64,000 nt of DNA from SIG299 sp964544055 (GCA_964544055.1 CAZJAA010000002.1:114129-178128), one strand, 5' to 3'. Positions 8,479 to 16,939 are shown, counted from the stretch's first letter. Program-made: numbers and translations. The notes: generated from the letters alone by a model not told the origin.

Positions 8479-10122
8479 TTACAACCTTGTAATATCACGA
8501 GGTACTTTCTTAAATATAATATGAAATCGTTCCAATTCGCTATCACTAAGCGTACACATATCCGCATATATTACATAGGAATTTGCTTTTATTTTAATAG
8601 AATGAAGAAATTCTCTGCTCAATGTAGTTGCCTTATCACGATCATAATAAAAGTAATATGCATTTCCTATATGTGTTCCCAAGTAATACGGCTCATTTTC
8701 TCTTAACGGTTCCAGACGCTGTTTTGTTTCTGTAAAATATACATATTCTCGGATTTTATCAATTCCAACAGAATCATTCAACTTGTCTCCATCCATCAAC
8801 GTGGCACCTAATTCATAATAACTAAAATTGCCACTCGTACCCTCTACAGCCTTACTACCTTCTCCATAACCGGAAATAACACGTTTCACACGTTCTGCAG
8901 TAATGCTGTCAGCATAATCCATCATTTCTATGAGAATAAATTTTCTATTACCGCCGTCTTCCTTATTTAAATTTAGTACTGCATGAGCTGTTGTTCCAGA
9001 GCCAGCAAAGGAATCCAATATGATGGCATCATTTTGCATAGCTTGTTCAATACAATATTCAATAACACCTGTAGATTTTGGAGTTTCAAATACACCTTTA
9101 CCCAAAATTGCTTTCACTTCCAATGTACCACTTTCTGCCGAAAATTCTGTTCCTAACCAAAATGATTTTGGCTTAACTCTTTTACTTCCATCATCAGGTA
9201 AATAATCTTTTTGAAAAACATCCCATTCATTCCGTCCTTTTACTTTTTGTACAACCAATTCTTCTGTTCGCTGTAAAGAAGTTTCTTTTCCCCAACGCCA
9301 TCGTCCATCACTACCATCCGATAAATGTGGGAAAATTTCAATACAATCACTCGACATAGGTTCAAGAGATATCTTTTCTGCCTTTTCATCATAGTAAAAT
9401 GGATAAAACATATTTGGTCTGTCCTCTCGCTTTGCACCTGAACCTCTTTTCCTCAGTCCTTGTAATCTATATTTTCCCTTTTCATCCTGTAATTTATATT
9501 CTACTTCATATTCTTCCGGAACCGCCACACCATTAGAAATAAATTCACCTTTTTGGTATATCAGCATACTCTCATGCGCAGTCGCAATATATTTATCATC
9601 ACTTCGTCCTTTGAAGTTATTAATAACTGCTATATCAGCAATAAACATATTGCCACCAAATATCTCATCACACAATAATTTTAAATTAAACTTCTCATTA
9701 GAATCAATACTTATAAATATAACTCCCTCTTTAGACAACAATTTCTGCAATAATCTCAACCGAGGATACATCATACAAAGCCATTTATCATGACGAGACA
9801 GATCCTCTCCTTCTTTACCAACAACCTCTCCGAGCCATTTTTTTATACGGGGATCATTGACATTGTCATTGTATACCCAATTTTCATTGCCTGTATTATA
9901 TGGTGGATCAATATAAATACACTTAATTCGGCCTTCATATTGAGGTAATAAGGACTTTAATGCCTCTAAATTGTCGCCGTGAATAATCATGTTTTCACTG
10001 CCATTATCTTCTTCCTGCTGTCCGTTTTCATCAAAGCTATATTTTCTTTCCAACACCTTGTATGGCACATCCATGTGATGATTAACCACTTTTTCTTTTC
10101 CAATCCAATCTAATATAGGCAT
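8479..10122 (-). CDS. mod: type III DNA methyltransferase, Mod subunit
   Basis: A 547-aa beta-class N6-adenine methyltransferase: the catalytic DPPY motif (IYIDPPYNTGNENW, about residue 88) precedes the AdoMet-binding FAGSGTT motif (about residue 370). Between them lies a long target-recognition region. It methylates one strand of an asymmetric site and gives Res its specificity; the recognised sequence cannot be read from the protein. It is the first gene of the mod-res operon. Short repeats of the kind that cause phase-variable mod genes elsewhere were not seen. Confidence 0.92.
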   Translation of the reverse strand: MPILDWIGKEKVVNHHMDVPYKVLERKYSFDENGQQEEDNGSENMIIHGDNLEALKSLLPQYEGRIKCIYIDPPYNTGNENWVYNDNVNDPRIKKWLGEVVGKEGEDLSRHDKWLCMMYPRLRLLQKLLSKEGVIFISIDSNEKFNLKLLCDEIFGGNMFIADIAVINNFKGRSDDKYIATAHESMLIYQKGEFISNGVAVPEEYEVEYKLQDEKGKYRLQGLRKRGSGAKREDRPNMFYPFYYDEKAEKISLEPMSSDCIEIFPHLSDGSDGRWRWGKETSLQRTEELVVQKVKGRNEWDVFQKDYLPDDGSKRVKPKSFWLGTEFSAESGTLEVKAILGKGVFETPKSTGVIEYCIEQAMQNDAIILDSFAGSGTTAHAVLNLNKEDGGNRKFILIEMMDYADSITAERVKRVISGYGEGSKAVEGTSGNFSYYELGATLMDGDKLNDSVGIDKIREYVYFTETKQRLEPLRENEPYYLGTHIGNAYYFYYDRDKATTLSREFLHSIKIKANSYVIYADMCTLSDSELERFHIIFKKVPRDITRL

Positions 10123-10303
10123 AAGTCAGTTTTTCCCTTCTCATTGTCGTAAATGCAATCCAATTATTTATACAATGTAACTGAATAGTTACTATAAAAC
10201 ACAATTTACACTTCTATGAAATATATTGTATCAAATAGCCGAAAAAAAATCTATAGATACTGTAAAAAACATCTAACAGTCACTTTCCACACGCTGTCGC
10301 ACA

Positions 10304-10341
10304 AAAACTACAGCGATACCATACCGTAACACTGTAGTTTT
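10304..10341 (-). terminator. Rho-independent terminator after cotH-like gene
   Basis: A 10-bp inverted repeat AAAACTACAG/CTGTAGTTTT (10304-10313 with 10332-10341) lies 14 bases beyond the stop of the CotH gene and ends in a T-run in the minus-strand sense. The rest of 10123-10354 is AT-rich and shows no gene. Confidence 0.7.
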
Positions 10342-10354
10342 TTATTGCTTTTTT

Positions 10355-12424
10355 CTATCGTTTATATTTAAATGCCACCAGCATACCTACCAACAGGCAT
10401 ACCAACGAGGCTGCACAAAGTGTAATTACCGCACTTTGCGAAGAAGTATTTTCCACATCCGGCATCTGCATGGTTCCTCCATCCGGCCGCTGCATGCTTC
10501 CATTTTGTCCATCAGCTTCCACACCCGGCCGCTGCATACTTTCTCCACCCGGCCGCTGCATACTTTCTCCATCCGGTTGCTGCATACCTGCTTGCGGTTG
10601 CTCTCTATTGTTCTTATCCGGCTGCTGCATTTCCTCCGGCAATTCCATACTGCCCATATCCGGCTGCTCCGTGCCGAAGTTATTGAAGTTTCCAAAGTCG
10701 CCAAAATTTCCAAAATCGTCAGATGAACCCGGCTGGAAATCACCACCGTCCATTCCATTGTTCATCGTCCCCATTTCGCTTAACGTAATGGCAGAAGCAT
10801 CCACTAAGGTACTGCTATCTGCGGACTGCCCTTCTGAAGTAGATGGAATCGTACCATTTAATTGCCCGGAAACACTTTCAGCACGCAATAGGCAAAATTC
10901 ACGAATCGTTTCCGCACCGTTCTCGAACTCTTCATAGGTACAAAATTTGGTTGGATCCTTTGCTACATACGGTGCAATCAGCTCCTTGGTGGAGTCAATC
11001 AGCTCCGTCAGCCGACCACTTACAAAAAACTGTTTCAGAAACTCTGTAAAATAAGTGTGGTACAGTTCCGTGTATTCTTCGCTTTCAAAAATCCAATTTA
11101 CCATCGGGCGATCTTCCGAACCTCCGGAAACCGGAGAATCGATCGGGTCATTCACGGCACTTTCTGCACTGTTCCCCTGAAATGTACCAAATGCGAGGTT
11201 ATAATCCCACGGAATCATGGAAAGCTTTCCGCCTTTTTCATAAAGATAATAGTTGTGAATCATGCTCCCGGTATAGCTGTCACCATTTACAACAAAGTTA
11301 TGCACCACAAAATACAGGAGTACCTCATCGATATCCACAATTTCTTCCAGATTTTCACCTTCCGTAAGAGCCTTTAGGGATGCGATCAGACGTTTCTGGT
11401 CTGCTTCGGTGACCTCCGTTTTTGCATTATCGAAAATATTGGAATAGCTGGAAATTTCATCATCAATATACTGTAATTTAACATCATCACTTCCCATGCC
11501 AAAGCTCATACCGCCGTTGTTTCCAAAGCCCTTATCTGCAAAACCACCAAACCTGTTTTCCGGGCGTTCTTCCGATGACTTCATATCTTCCGGTGGTTCC
11601 ATATTTCCCGGCTGTTCCATACCCTCTGGTAGTTCCATACCTTCCGGCAAATCCATACTTTCCGGCTGTTCCATACTTTCTGGCAGTCCCATACCTTCTG
11701 GCAGTCCCATACCTTCTGGCAGTCCCATACCTTCTGGCAGTCCCATCTGGCTAAAATCCATCTCTTCCATGTTAAATTCCCTGCCATTGCCGCGACCACC
11801 ACCCATACTCATGCTGTCCGGCTTGTAAAGTTCTCCATGATCACTGCCGTAATTGCGCTGCAGGAATCCGTCCTCCACGCCTTCCACTGCAAGATAAAGT
11901 CCCCAGTCTTCGCCATTCACCGTAATGTATGCGTAACTGCACAGTGGTGCATCCACACCAAACTCTGCCATCATCTGATATACCAGAAAATCCTTCATAT
12001 ACGTATTATCCTGAATGATATTGTTCAGGCAGAGCTTATCCAGTCCATAATAGCTTTTCATGCTGTCATACTGGTCAAACTCTATTTTAAAGCTGTAGCG
12101 GTCACTGTCCATGGACGCCACCGTTGTCAGGGAAGTGTTTCCCTTGCCGCGAATGCCTACATTTTTATAGGCTTCACCGTCAATCACCAGATTGCATATC
12201 GAGTATTCCTCGCTCTGACAGGTTGTTAAAAAAGTCTCCCAGTCATCTATGATAATATCAATGGTATGAACACTGTCTGCCGCAAACAGTCTTTCTTCAT
12301 ATCCCATGACACGGTCTGCCGCATGGATTCCCAGTGCTTCGCCATTCATAAACACTACCGTAACCAGCATGGCAAGCACAATGCCAATGCAGCAGATTCT
12401 GTCTATCCATTTATGTGTTGTCAT
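10355..12424 (-). CDS. CotH kinase family membrane protein
   Basis: 689 aa. It has an N-terminal hydrophobic segment (residues 10-32), a CotH-type protein-kinase-like domain in two parts (IDDWETFLTTC, RGKGNTSL, LNNIIQDNTYMKDF; then SMIPWDYNLAFG and PMVNWIFESEEY), and a C-terminal membrane helix followed by FKYKR. The kinase domain is split by a Met/Gly/Pro/Glu repeat region (about residues 205-300), and a second low-complexity Gln/Pro/Met-rich stretch precedes the C-terminal helix. Spore-coat CotH phosphorylates coat proteins in Bacillus; this anchored form has another, unknown target. It is last in an operon with DUF4956 and VTC genes. Confidence 0.85.
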   Translation of the reverse strand: MTTHKWIDRICCIGIVLAMLVTVVFMNGEALGIHAADRVMGYEERLFAADSVHTIDIIIDDWETFLTTCQSEEYSICNLVIDGEAYKNVGIRGKGNTSLTTVASMDSDRYSFKIEFDQYDSMKSYYGLDKLCLNNIIQDNTYMKDFLVYQMMAEFGVDAPLCSYAYITVNGEDWGLYLAVEGVEDGFLQRNYGSDHGELYKPDSMSMGGGRGNGREFNMEEMDFSQMGLPEGMGLPEGMGLPEGMGLPESMEQPESMDLPEGMELPEGMEQPGNMEPPEDMKSSEERPENRFGGFADKGFGNNGGMSFGMGSDDVKLQYIDDEISSYSNIFDNAKTEVTEADQKRLIASLKALTEGENLEEIVDIDEVLLYFVVHNFVVNGDSYTGSMIHNYYLYEKGGKLSMIPWDYNLAFGTFQGNSAESAVNDPIDSPVSGGSEDRPMVNWIFESEEYTELYHTYFTEFLKQFFVSGRLTELIDSTKELIAPYVAKDPTKFCTYEEFENGAETIREFCLLRAESVSGQLNGTIPSTSEGQSADSSTLVDASAITLSEMGTMNNGMDGGDFQPGSSDDFGNFGDFGNFNNFGTEQPDMGSMELPEEMQQPDKNNREQPQAGMQQPDGESMQRPGGESMQRPGVEADGQNGSMQRPDGGTMQMPDVENTSSQSAVITLCAASLVCLLVGMLVAFKYKR
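11672..11743 (-). repeat. 18-bp tandem repeats inside the CotH gene
   Basis: Four head-to-tail 18-bp units (11672-11689, 11690-11707, 11708-11725, 11726-11743), the last three identical, encode repeated Met-Gly-Leu-Pro-Glu-Gly. More degenerate units extend to about 11580. Because the unit is a multiple of three, copy-number change would lengthen or shorten the protein linker without a frameshift. Confidence 0.85.
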
Positions 12425-12484
12425 AACCTACTCCATTCCGGAACGTTTTTCAAACTATCTCCATTCCAAAATATTTTCTTCAAA

Positions 12485-13156
12485 TCAGCTCATGTATTCG
12501 CCATTATAACTTACCAAAACGGCACTATGTACCCCCGGCATTTCAGACAGGGCATTAACAAAGTCCGTATTATCGTCCTTTAAGCGAAGCTCCAGATTCA
12601 GTTCTACCATACCCCTTTGTGCACTCTTACTCTTCACTGCAACACGCCCACTCTGTTTCTCCACAAATTCCTTAGCACGGGTCTCACTGGCATGGCCGTC
12701 ACACTGTAACACAAGAATGTACGGATGCGTACTCGTTTTTCTGTTGACAAAAACAAGGAGCATCAGTCCAATTACCACACTGCCAAATACGGCAAGCGGA
12801 ATCATTCCTGCTGCCAGCACAATACCTGCTGCGATGGACCAGAACAAAAAGGCAATATCCAAAGGCTCCTTGATTGCAGTACGGAAACGTACAATGGAAA
12901 GCGCACCTACCATACCAAGAGACAGCACCACATTACTCGTTACTGCTAAAATAACAAGGGTCGTGATCATGGTCATCGCAATCAGAGTAACCCCAAAACC
13001 GGCAGAATACATTACCCCGGTATAGGTTTTCTTATAAATCATAAAAATAAATAAGCCGATACAAAACGCCAGTACCAGAGCAAGTACCATGTCTAAAATG
13101 CTAACGCTTGTTACATTCTCTAAAAAAGAGGATTTAAAAATATCTTGAAAAGTCAT
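12485..13156 (-). CDS. DUF4956 membrane protein
   Basis: A 223-aa integral membrane protein with about four hydrophobic segments in the first 135 residues and a soluble C-terminal domain of about 85 residues. The conserved GMVGALSIVRFRTAIKEP motif lies between membrane segments and is diagnostic of DUF4956. The family has no established activity but is repeatedly found beside VTC and CotH genes. Here it lies 36 bases after the VTC gene and 60 bases before CotH in the same direction, so the three are likely one transcript and may form a complex. Confidence 0.85.
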   Translation of the reverse strand: MTFQDIFKSSFLENVTSVSILDMVLALVLAFCIGLFIFMIYKKTYTGVMYSAGFGVTLIAMTMITTLVILAVTSNVVLSLGMVGALSIVRFRTAIKEPLDIAFLFWSIAAGIVLAAGMIPLAVFGSVVIGLMLLVFVNRKTSTHPYILVLQCDGHASETRAKEFVEKQSGRVAVKSKSAQRGMVELNLELRLKDDNTDFVNALSEMPGVHSAVLVSYNGEYMS

Positions 13157-13192
13157 TGTTTTTCTCCTTAATTTTTTTCGTTCAAAATCATT

Positions 13193-13864
13193 TTACCCGT
13201 AAATCCGACAGGCGGCATATTTGGAAAATGCACCCGTATGCCGGTTTTCCAACTGCACGGCATCCCGGATAATCTCCGGCAAAAATTCATCCCATTTTAC
13301 TTCCAGAATAATTTCATTATTTCCGGCAGGTATCGTCAGACAATCCGGATTTAAAAAATCCACACAGGAAAGTCCGGTCCGGATATTATAATCCAGTGTC
13401 ACACGCACATTTCCAGGTGCATACACAAACGGTTCCCTGGTATAGTCCACAATGGTTCTGGGTCGTAAGCCCTCCGTTACCATTTTCGTATACAGTTCCT
13501 GCACCAAAGGACGCTCACTGCCAGGCATCCACTCCAGCCTTCCATCCACGATCCACTGTGCTTCCTCTGCACTTAAGCCTGCTGACTGCTTATTCCCAAG
13601 TCCGCCGAGCTTTGTTTTCTTCTCCAGATGGATTACTGAAGTATTGCCGTTATAATAGCGGATACGGAATTTTTCCCTGCGGCTGATTCCGTCTAATTTT
13701 TCCCGCAGTGCCCTGTCTGAAAAATCATCAAAATACAGGCTGCGAATAAAATATTTTCCATTTACCGCATGGGCATCTCTCTGTGCCACGGCCGAAAGCC
13801 GTTGCCTTATCACAAGCAAATCCGCATAACTGATTTCATGCTTCCATTCATGACGTAATTTCAA
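13193..13864 (-). CDS. VTC domain protein (polyphosphate polymerase-like)
   Basis: 223 aa. The VTC tunnel fold is indicated by basic strand motifs: RHEWKHEIS at the start, RSLYFDDF, FRIRYYN, HLEKKTK and a final EVKWDEFLP. In yeast, Vtc4 makes polyphosphate from ATP inside this tunnel; bacterial single-domain homologues are less studied. The longest frame runs to 14023 but its first 53 residues are unlike the family. I chose TTG at 13864, preceded by AAAGGAG with good spacing, giving MKLRHEWKHE. It is the first gene of the VTC-DUF4956-CotH operon. Confidence 0.85.
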   Translation of the reverse strand: MKLRHEWKHEISYADLLVIRQRLSAVAQRDAHAVNGKYFIRSLYFDDFSDRALREKLDGISRREKFRIRYYNGNTSVIHLEKKTKLGGLGNKQSAGLSAEEAQWIVDGRLEWMPGSERPLVQELYTKMVTEGLRPRTIVDYTREPFVYAPGNVRVTLDYNIRTGLSCVDFLNPDCLTIPAGNNEIILEVKWDEFLPEIIRDAVQLENRHTGAFSKYAACRIYG

Positions 13865-13976
13865 TATTACTTCTCCTTTCTGCTGAGATTTTCTGAACAT
13901 AAGAATACCCAAAAAGTTTGAGGAATTTGTAGAAATTATGTGAACGTACTTCGAAAAACTTATGTAAAATTTGTGA

Positions 13977-14216
13977 AAAATCTTTTTCAAAATAAATAAA
14001 ATTATCAAAACATCCAAAATCATTCAGGCAATTCTCAAAGTTCTTTTTTGGCTGATTGCCGCAATAAGCGCTGCTTCTTTTATCACCATAGTAGCCGTAT
14101 TAGCTTTCCAAGGGGATGAAATAACGTTCGATGGCATTTCGGTCATCATTGGAAATTATTCCCTGTTTCTGAATCAGGAGTATTCTTTGCAGCAATTATC
14201 CGATGAAACATTGTAA
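13977..14216 (+). pseudogene. decayed membrane protein (DUF2975-like remnant)
   Basis: An open frame without a usable start codon encodes a hydrophobic helix (QAILKVLFWLIAAISAAS) and then DEITFDGISVIIGNYSLFLN before stopping at 14214-14216. This resembles the N-terminal part of DUF2975 membrane proteins, which are normally about 160-200 aa and paired with a YozG-type XRE regulator. Such a regulator remnant follows at 14273. The missing start and missing C-terminal half point to decay by internal deletion. The family assignment is from memory of the pattern and is moderate in certainty. Confidence 0.5.
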
Positions 14217-14272
14217 ATGCAAGGCAGCTTGTATAAGAAAACACAGAGAACATTCGAAGAATGGAGAATACT

Positions 14273-14386
14273 ATGCCAATAATATTAAGACTGAACCGGG
14301 TGATAGCGGACAGAAAAATGTTTCTCAACACACTGTCTTAGAAAGTTGGAATAGCCAATGTCAATTTGAAATCTAAAAATTTATAG
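14273..14386 (+). pseudogene. decayed XRE-family regulator (YozG-like)
   Basis: Starting at the ATG at 14273, the frame reads MPIILRLNRVIADRKM and continues with the pattern expected of short YozG-type HTH regulators. It then hits a TAG at 14339-14341, after which in-frame KVGIANVNLK still matches the recognition helix region before a second stop at 14384. A nonsense mutation and loss of the 3' end have inactivated it. It sits directly after the DUF2975-like remnant, matching the usual gene pair. Confidence 0.6.
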
Positions 14387-14623
14387 GTGGTTATACCACC
14401 TCATAGGGATTTAATAAAGTCCTCCAAAAGCCTTGAAAATAAAGGATTTTTCGCAAAATGCTCACCTTATCCCTTTATACGATTTCACACGACTTTACCC
14501 TTGCTCCGAGAGATTATAAGGGCAAAAGCAAGGGCAAGAAAAACTGATAACAAGATATAACAAGGTGTGGTAATCGAGAAACTGTGATGTATGTGCGAAT
14601 ATATTATTTTGGAGGATTACATA
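14387..14623. other. left flank of mobile-element debris
   Basis: No gene was found. A short palindrome AGGTGG-TTATA-CCACCT lies at 14385-14401, exactly where the decayed regulator ends and the TnpV region begins, and may mark an old junction. The remainder is AT-rich leader for the tnpV-like gene, with GGAGG at 14611-14615. Confidence 0.35.
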
Positions 14624-15004
14624 ATGGAAAAGTACATTTATAACGAGCAAAACGGTCTTTGGTATGAGTTGCAGGGCGATTATTATATTCCCTGCTTGGA
14701 ATTACCCGCCGAAAAAGAAGAAAGGCATATCGGCGTATGGGGACAGCGGCATTTGCGGTATATCCGTCAGTATAAAAAGGTGTTCTACACCAACCTGCTG
14801 ATAAGCGGCAAGCTGCAATCCCACCTTGCCGATGTTGAAGAACAGGCACAGGAACTGTTTGACCGTCTTATGAAGCAACGGGCAAAGCGTGAAGGCATTA
14901 CCGAGAAACTGAAAGCTGATAATCAAATGGAATGGATTGGCAGGATGAACGCTCTGCAATCAGCGGTTACGGAAACTGTCAATGCCGAGGTGAGCTTTGT
15001 ATGA
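14624..15004 (+). CDS. tnpV: TnpV-like transposon protein
   Basis: 126 aa. It begins MEKYIYNEQNGLWYELQGDY and contains GVWGQRHLRYIRQYKK and NLLISGKLQSHLADVEEQA, the pattern of TnpV proteins carried by Tn4451-type mobilisable elements and many clostridial integrative elements. TnpV's exact role is not established. The ATG at 14624 follows GGAGG by eight bases; the upstream in-frame ATG at 14591 lacks a site. No recombinase (TnpX) is present, so the element is incomplete. Its stop overlaps the next start (ATGA). Confidence 0.8.
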   Translation: MEKYIYNEQNGLWYELQGDYYIPCLELPAEKEERHIGVWGQRHLRYIRQYKKVFYTNLLISGKLQSHLADVEEQAQELFDRLMKQRAKREGITEKLKADNQMEWIGRMNALQSAVTETVNAEVSFV

Positions 15005-15147
15005 GAAAGCGGAAGTATTACCTGTACCTTACAGCAGAGGAACGGCGGTATATCTTCAACGCCCTGCTTGCCTATCGCAACAAGTTGATTGCACAAGGCA
15101 GATATACGGATGTAGTTGACGAGGTTATGATAAAGTTTGCAAAATGA
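15001..15147 (+). CDS. small TnpV-associated protein, 48 aa
   Basis: A 48-residue basic protein (MRKRKYYLYLTAEERRYIF...) whose ATG overlaps the tnpV stop in the ATGA arrangement, implying translational coupling. Similar short ORFs follow tnpV genes in clostridial elements. Composition and size suggest a small helical protein, perhaps nucleic-acid binding. Its function is unknown. Confidence 0.65.
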   Translation: MRKRKYYLYLTAEERRYIFNALLAYRNKLIAQGRYTDVVDEVMIKFAK

Positions 15148-15169
15148 GCTTGTAACGCTACAATACGCA

Positions 15170-15209
15170 AAATTGAGGGGCGAGGTATAAACACCTTGCC
15201 CCTCAATTT
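15170..15209 (+). terminator. terminator of the tnpV pair
   Basis: A 17-bp stem with one G-T pair (15170-15186 with 15193-15209, 6-nt loop) lies 22 bases after the small ORF and ends in TTTA. Confidence 0.75.
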
Positions 15210-15299
15210 ATGTGCCCTAAAAATGCCTAAAAATAAAGCTTTTTAACCTTTAAATGGTTACAAAACTGCAAAATTATTTCGACTTAATTTTCAGGATGC

Positions 15300-15328
15300 T
15301 TTACTTCTACAAATGACTATGGTATAAT
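15300..15328 (+). promoter_or_regulatory. promoter of the membrane protein/hydrolase pair
   Basis: A -35 TTTACT (15300-15305) and perfect -10 TATAAT (15323-15328) are spaced by 17 bases. The predicted start near 15335 places the terminator-like hairpin at 15371-15392 inside the leader. Confidence 0.6.
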
Positions 15329-15370
15329 ACTTAAAATTTGTTTGGTGACAATCGAAGTTTGCGATTATCG

Positions 15371-15398
15371 GTGCGTGGCTTCGGTCACGCACTTTTTT
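15371..15398 (+). terminator. terminator-like hairpin in the 5' leader (possible attenuator)
   Basis: GTGCGTG and CACGCAC (15371-15377 with 15386-15392) form a GC-rich stem followed at once by six T's. It lies between a good promoter and the ribosome binding site GGGGTGGA of the next gene, so it is either an attenuator or the end of a very short leader RNA. A smaller hairpin AATCG/CGATT precedes it at about 15349-15365. Confidence 0.55.
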
Positions 15399-15412
15399 AT
15401 TGGGGTGGATTT

Positions 15413-15841
15413 ATGCAGAATTTTGGAATGTCAATGCTATGGTTTTGGATTAGTTACATATTAGTAACTTGCGTGGGCATTGTTCATACAATAATGAATA
15501 TTTACGTTCTTGGAATGAAACCTATGGACGAGAACGGTATGGGCGAGGGCTACGAAGCAACAAAGCCGTGGCATCCACTTTATAACATTATATCGTTTTC
15601 AATCTTTGGCTTTGCATATATGAACGGTCTTGCCGAGCCAACTTTGACTGAAGCTCTGATTACGGGAGCGATATGGGCAGGTATCTGTATCGTGTTCGAC
15701 GTGTTCGGTTGGGTGCTTATCAAGCACCCGTGGAGCTTGTCTTTCAAGGAGTTCTACGTGGACTACCAACCTTGGATCACGCTCATATATCTTGCGATAT
15801 TCGCAGGTCCTATGGTTGGATACTTATTTGTGTTGATATAA
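15413..15841 (+). CDS. hypothetical integral membrane protein, 142 aa
   Basis: Begins MQNFGMSMLWFWISYILVT and has about four membrane segments, with a conserved-looking loop GEGYEATKPWHPLYN. I do not recognise the family. The longest frame starts with TTG at 15338 but would run through the leader hairpin; the ATG at 15413 has GGGGTGGA seven bases before it. It is followed after 12 bases by the alpha/beta hydrolase gene, so the two are co-expressed. It lies between transposon remnants, so it was probably acquired as cargo. Confidence 0.7.
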   Translation: MQNFGMSMLWFWISYILVTCVGIVHTIMNIYVLGMKPMDENGMGEGYEATKPWHPLYNIISFSIFGFAYMNGLAEPTLTEALITGAIWAGICIVFDVFGWVLIKHPWSLSFKEFYVDYQPWITLIYLAIFAGPMVGYLFVLI

Positions 15842-15853
15842 GAGGAATTTGAA

Positions 15854-16927
15854 ATGGAGAAAAGGCCTAAAAACAAAAAGAAGGTTATAATCGTTTCGAT
15901 TATAAGCGTTCTGCTTGCAATCCCGTTGATTATATTGCCCATTACAACAGTTATCGTTTATGAGTCGATTTTCGGGGACCGATATGAAACTGCATCTTGG
16001 TTGGAGTTCTCAGTAGCAGATTACGAAGGCTTGCAAATGGAGCGAAGCGACTTTCAATCTGAAGATGTGACACTCGCAGGCTATAAATATTCAAAGGAAA
16101 ACCAAGAGATCAAGGGTGTTGTTGTCATCGCACACGGACTTGGTGGCGGCGGACACAACACCTATATGCCTTTTATTGATTACTTTACTTCCAACGGCTA
16201 TTATGTATTTGCCTATGATGCGAGAGGTAACGACAATAGTGGCGGCGATTCCGTTGAGGGACTTCCGCAAGGTATTATCTGCCTTGATAACGCACTTCAC
16301 CACGCCGTAGCAATCGAAGAATATCAAAACCTACCGTTCACTCTGTTCGGACACAGTTGGGGTGGTTACTCTGTCGGCAATGTGCTTAATATGCACCCCA
16401 AAATCAAGGCGGCGGTTATTATTGCAGGCTTTAACGAGAGCGAAGATTTGCTTGAATATCAAGGTCAGCAGATTGCAGGTGCAGGTGTACATATTCTAAT
16501 GCCTTATCTAAAGCTCTACGAACGTATCAAGTTTGGTAAAGAATTCACGGCTGTATCAGCCCTTAAAGGCTTGGAGAAAACCGATGCAGGCATTATGATC
16601 GTACATAGCAAGGACGATACTACCGTTCCCACAAAGTATGGTTACGACAAATTCTACGAATCTTTTGAAAACTCCGATAGATTTGAGTTTGTACTATACG
16701 AGGATAAAGGGCACGATTATCTGTTCTACTCCGAAGCAGCTTGGGCATATCGTGAGCAGTTGAACGCCGATTATAAATCCTATGTTGAGGATAACGGCAA
16801 GGAATATAGTGCCGAAACAAAAGAAGAATTTATGAATGGGTATCTCGATAAAAAGCAATGCTTTGAACCCGATCCTATTCTTATGGGACAGGTTTTAGAA
16901 ATGTTTAATGAGTATTGCACAAAATAA
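15854..16927 (+). CDS. membrane-anchored alpha/beta hydrolase
   Basis: 357 aa. A basic N-terminus and a membrane anchor (residues 10-35) lead into an alpha/beta hydrolase domain. HGLGGGGHNTY is the oxyanion region, YDARGNDNSGG follows, and GHSWGG (about residue 168) carries the nucleophile serine. The likely acid is the Asp in HSKDDTTVP and the base the His in EDKGHDYLF. Such enzymes act as serine esterases or lysophospholipase-like acyl hydrolases; the substrate is unknown. It is co-directional with the preceding membrane gene and flanked by mobile-element debris. Confidence 0.85.
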   Translation: MEKRPKNKKKVIIVSIISVLLAIPLIILPITTVIVYESIFGDRYETASWLEFSVADYEGLQMERSDFQSEDVTLAGYKYSKENQEIKGVVVIAHGLGGGGHNTYMPFIDYFTSNGYYVFAYDARGNDNSGGDSVEGLPQGIICLDNALHHAVAIEEYQNLPFTLFGHSWGGYSVGNVLNMHPKIKAAVIIAGFNESEDLLEYQGQQIAGAGVHILMPYLKLYERIKFGKEFTAVSALKGLEKTDAGIMIVHSKDDTTVPTKYGYDKFYESFENSDRFEFVLYEDKGHDYLFYSEAAWAYREQLNADYKSYVEDNGKEYSAETKEEFMNGYLDKKQCFEPDPILMGQVLEMFNEYCTK

Positions 16928-16939
16928 CCACAAACTAAA

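Noticed and set aside
11672..11743. Possible CRISPR-like array
   Set aside because: The units are 18 bp, contiguous without spacers and in frame with the CotH protein, so they are coding tandem repeats.
10436..11828. Long open frames on the strand opposite the CotH gene
   Set aside because: They arise from the repetitive Met/Gln/Pro/Gly codons, have Ser/Pro/Ile-rich nonsense composition and no ribosome binding sites.
13865..14023. N-terminal extension of the VTC protein in the longest frame
   Set aside because: The extra 53 residues are unlike the family, and a TTG start with a good AGGAG site lies at the family's normal beginning.
14146..14331. Minus-strand frame of 61 codons
   Set aside because: It is the antisense of the decayed DUF2975/XRE pair, whose plus-strand translation is recognisable.
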